Source: Clostridia bacterium (GTDB taxonomy: Bacteria; Bacillota; Clostridia; Christensenellales; UBA3700). From it: a stretch of 7,389 nt of DNA. Position numbers and translations under genes: made by a program. Below the pieces are notes generated by a model. It saw only the letters and a list, made by a program, of their open reading frames with translations. It ran no database searches and was not told the origin of the DNA. This document shows, one piece after another, positions 6,856 through 7,389 of this stretch (the first letter of the stretch is position 1; each line of letters opens with the position of its first letter). The stretch covers positions 1 to 7,389 of the forward strand of contig JAIEEW010000043.1 in NCBI GenBank assembly GCA_029067255.1. The letters run 5' to 3'.

Positions 6856-7389
6856 TTTCACTCTCCTCTGACAGCGCGTCGCAATCGACGAGTCCAAAAC
6901 TCTTGCCGTCTATCTTTATTCCCACTCTGTCGCCTTTGTCCCAAAGGTATTCCGTATCGGCGTAGATGTGGCGGTTGCCGTCAGTTTTTATATCGACAAT
7001 ATAGTTTTTACCTTTATATATCATGCTTTCTACGTTGCCAGCCAGCGGAGCCGCGTATTCGTCGTCGGTCATGTCAACGTCAGTAAAAGCAAAGTTTACA
7101 GTCGCGTTTTTGCCTTTGAGAGAACATTCCTTTCCGTCTATTGTCAGAACGTCTTGTTCGCCGTCGTAAGAGCAGTTTTCAAACAACGACGTCGGGTCAA
7201 AGTCGTATTCGCCGCCGAAGAGATCAAAAGTCGTATTCGACGTGAACGTTACGTTTATCGTATTGTCGACGTGTTCCTTATGCATTATCTGAATATTTTC
7301 GGGCGCGACGTAAAGTCCCACTTCTTTTCCTACGGGGGATTCTACCGTGCTGTGGATAGTGAATTCATAGCCGTTGCACTCGCAGACCA
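6848..7389 (-). CDS. potA: Polyamine ABC transporter ATP-binding protein, C-terminal part (partial)
   Basis: The 3' end of the ATPase gene: 179 codons plus the stop are visible, and the frame is open through the right edge (in-frame codons before 7321 read VCECNGYEF... to PVGKEV). A GTG at 7321 is therefore just an internal Val codon, not the start. Neither Walker A nor Walker B is in view; they lie beyond the window. What is seen is the regulatory C-terminal region with TOBE-like features: PVGKEVGLYVAPENIQI near the beginning, matching the usual V-x-x-R-P-E-x-I strand with Ala for Arg, and GNVESMIYKGKNYIVDI plus GDRVGIKID near the end. Between them is a segment of roughly 60-70 residues, rich in Asp, Asn and Thr, that I do not recall from standard PotA. 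The assignment rests on these TOBE features and the position directly upstream of potBCD, with an 8-bp overlap into potB. Confidence 0.82.
   Translation of the reverse strand, partial: VCECNGYEFTIHSTVESPVGKEVGLYVAPENIQIMHKEHVDNTINVTFTSNTTFDLFGGEYDFDPTSLFENCSYDGEQDVLTIDGKECSLKGKNATVNFAFTDVDMTDDEYAAPLAGNVESMIYKGKNYIVDIKTDGNRHIYADTEYLWDKGDRVGIKIDGKSFGLVDCDALSEESENV
6861..6867 (-). promoter_or_regulatory. Ribosome binding site of potB
   Basis: On the minus strand AGGAGAG lies 5 nt before the ATG at 6855 (its AGGAG core is 7 nt away), inside the last codons of potA. It decides the potB start at 6855 over the longer frame opening at 6897, and it suits translational coupling with potA. Confidence 0.8.

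Noticed and set aside
6856..6897. 14-residue N-terminal extension of PotB
   Set aside because: The extension runs through the potA 3' end, is hydrophilic and basic, and the ATG at 6855 has a well-placed AGGAGAG site.
7319..7321. GTG as the start of a small separate 157-residue gene
   Set aside because: The frame stays open to the right edge and the residues before it continue the PotA-type sequence, so this is the interior of potA.

Overview
The window looks like chromosomal DNA from a low-to-mid GC member of the Bacillota, probably an uncultured clostridial gut-type lineage. This rests on a lipobox-type solute-binding lipoprotein, a contiguous potABCD order, strong A-tract/TATAAT promoters and the protein families present. 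It is an inference; there is no rRNA or other taxonomic marker here. No tRNA, rRNA, CRISPR array, insertion sequence or phage gene was seen.

Layout, left to right. (1) 47-1279, minus: a 12-segment major facilitator superfamily transporter. (2) 1349-2080, minus: a short-chain dehydrogenase/reductase of the FabG/YmfI type, 69 bp upstream of the transporter and probably partly co-transcribed with it. (3) 2081-2137: a very compact divergent control region with two near-consensus promoters that interleave, both placing the predicted transcription start on or next to the start codon. (4) 2138-3781, plus: a DEAD-box RNA helicase with a DbpA-type RNA-binding domain and a long basic, probably disordered tail. 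(5) 3782-3881: convergent intergenic gap with a bidirectional intrinsic terminator. (6) 3882 to the right edge, minus: a polyamine-type ABC importer operon in the order potA (3' part only), potB, potC, potD. potA/potB and potB/potC overlap by 8 and 7 bp, and potC is 20 bp from potD.

Working together: PotD would capture spermidine/putrescine (or a related cation) at the outer face of the membrane, PotB and PotC form the channel, and PotA supplies ATP hydrolysis. The helicase and the reductase share only their control region; if the reductase is the EF-P-modifying type, both would act on translation or ribosome function, but that link is speculative.

The gene content is ordinary, and I do not see a new multi-gene system. 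The most unusual signal is the interleaved, apparently double-leaderless divergent promoter pair at 2081-2137. Lesser points are glycine/alanine swaps in helicase motifs II and VI, an extra segment in the C-terminal region of PotA, and acidic insertions in PotD.
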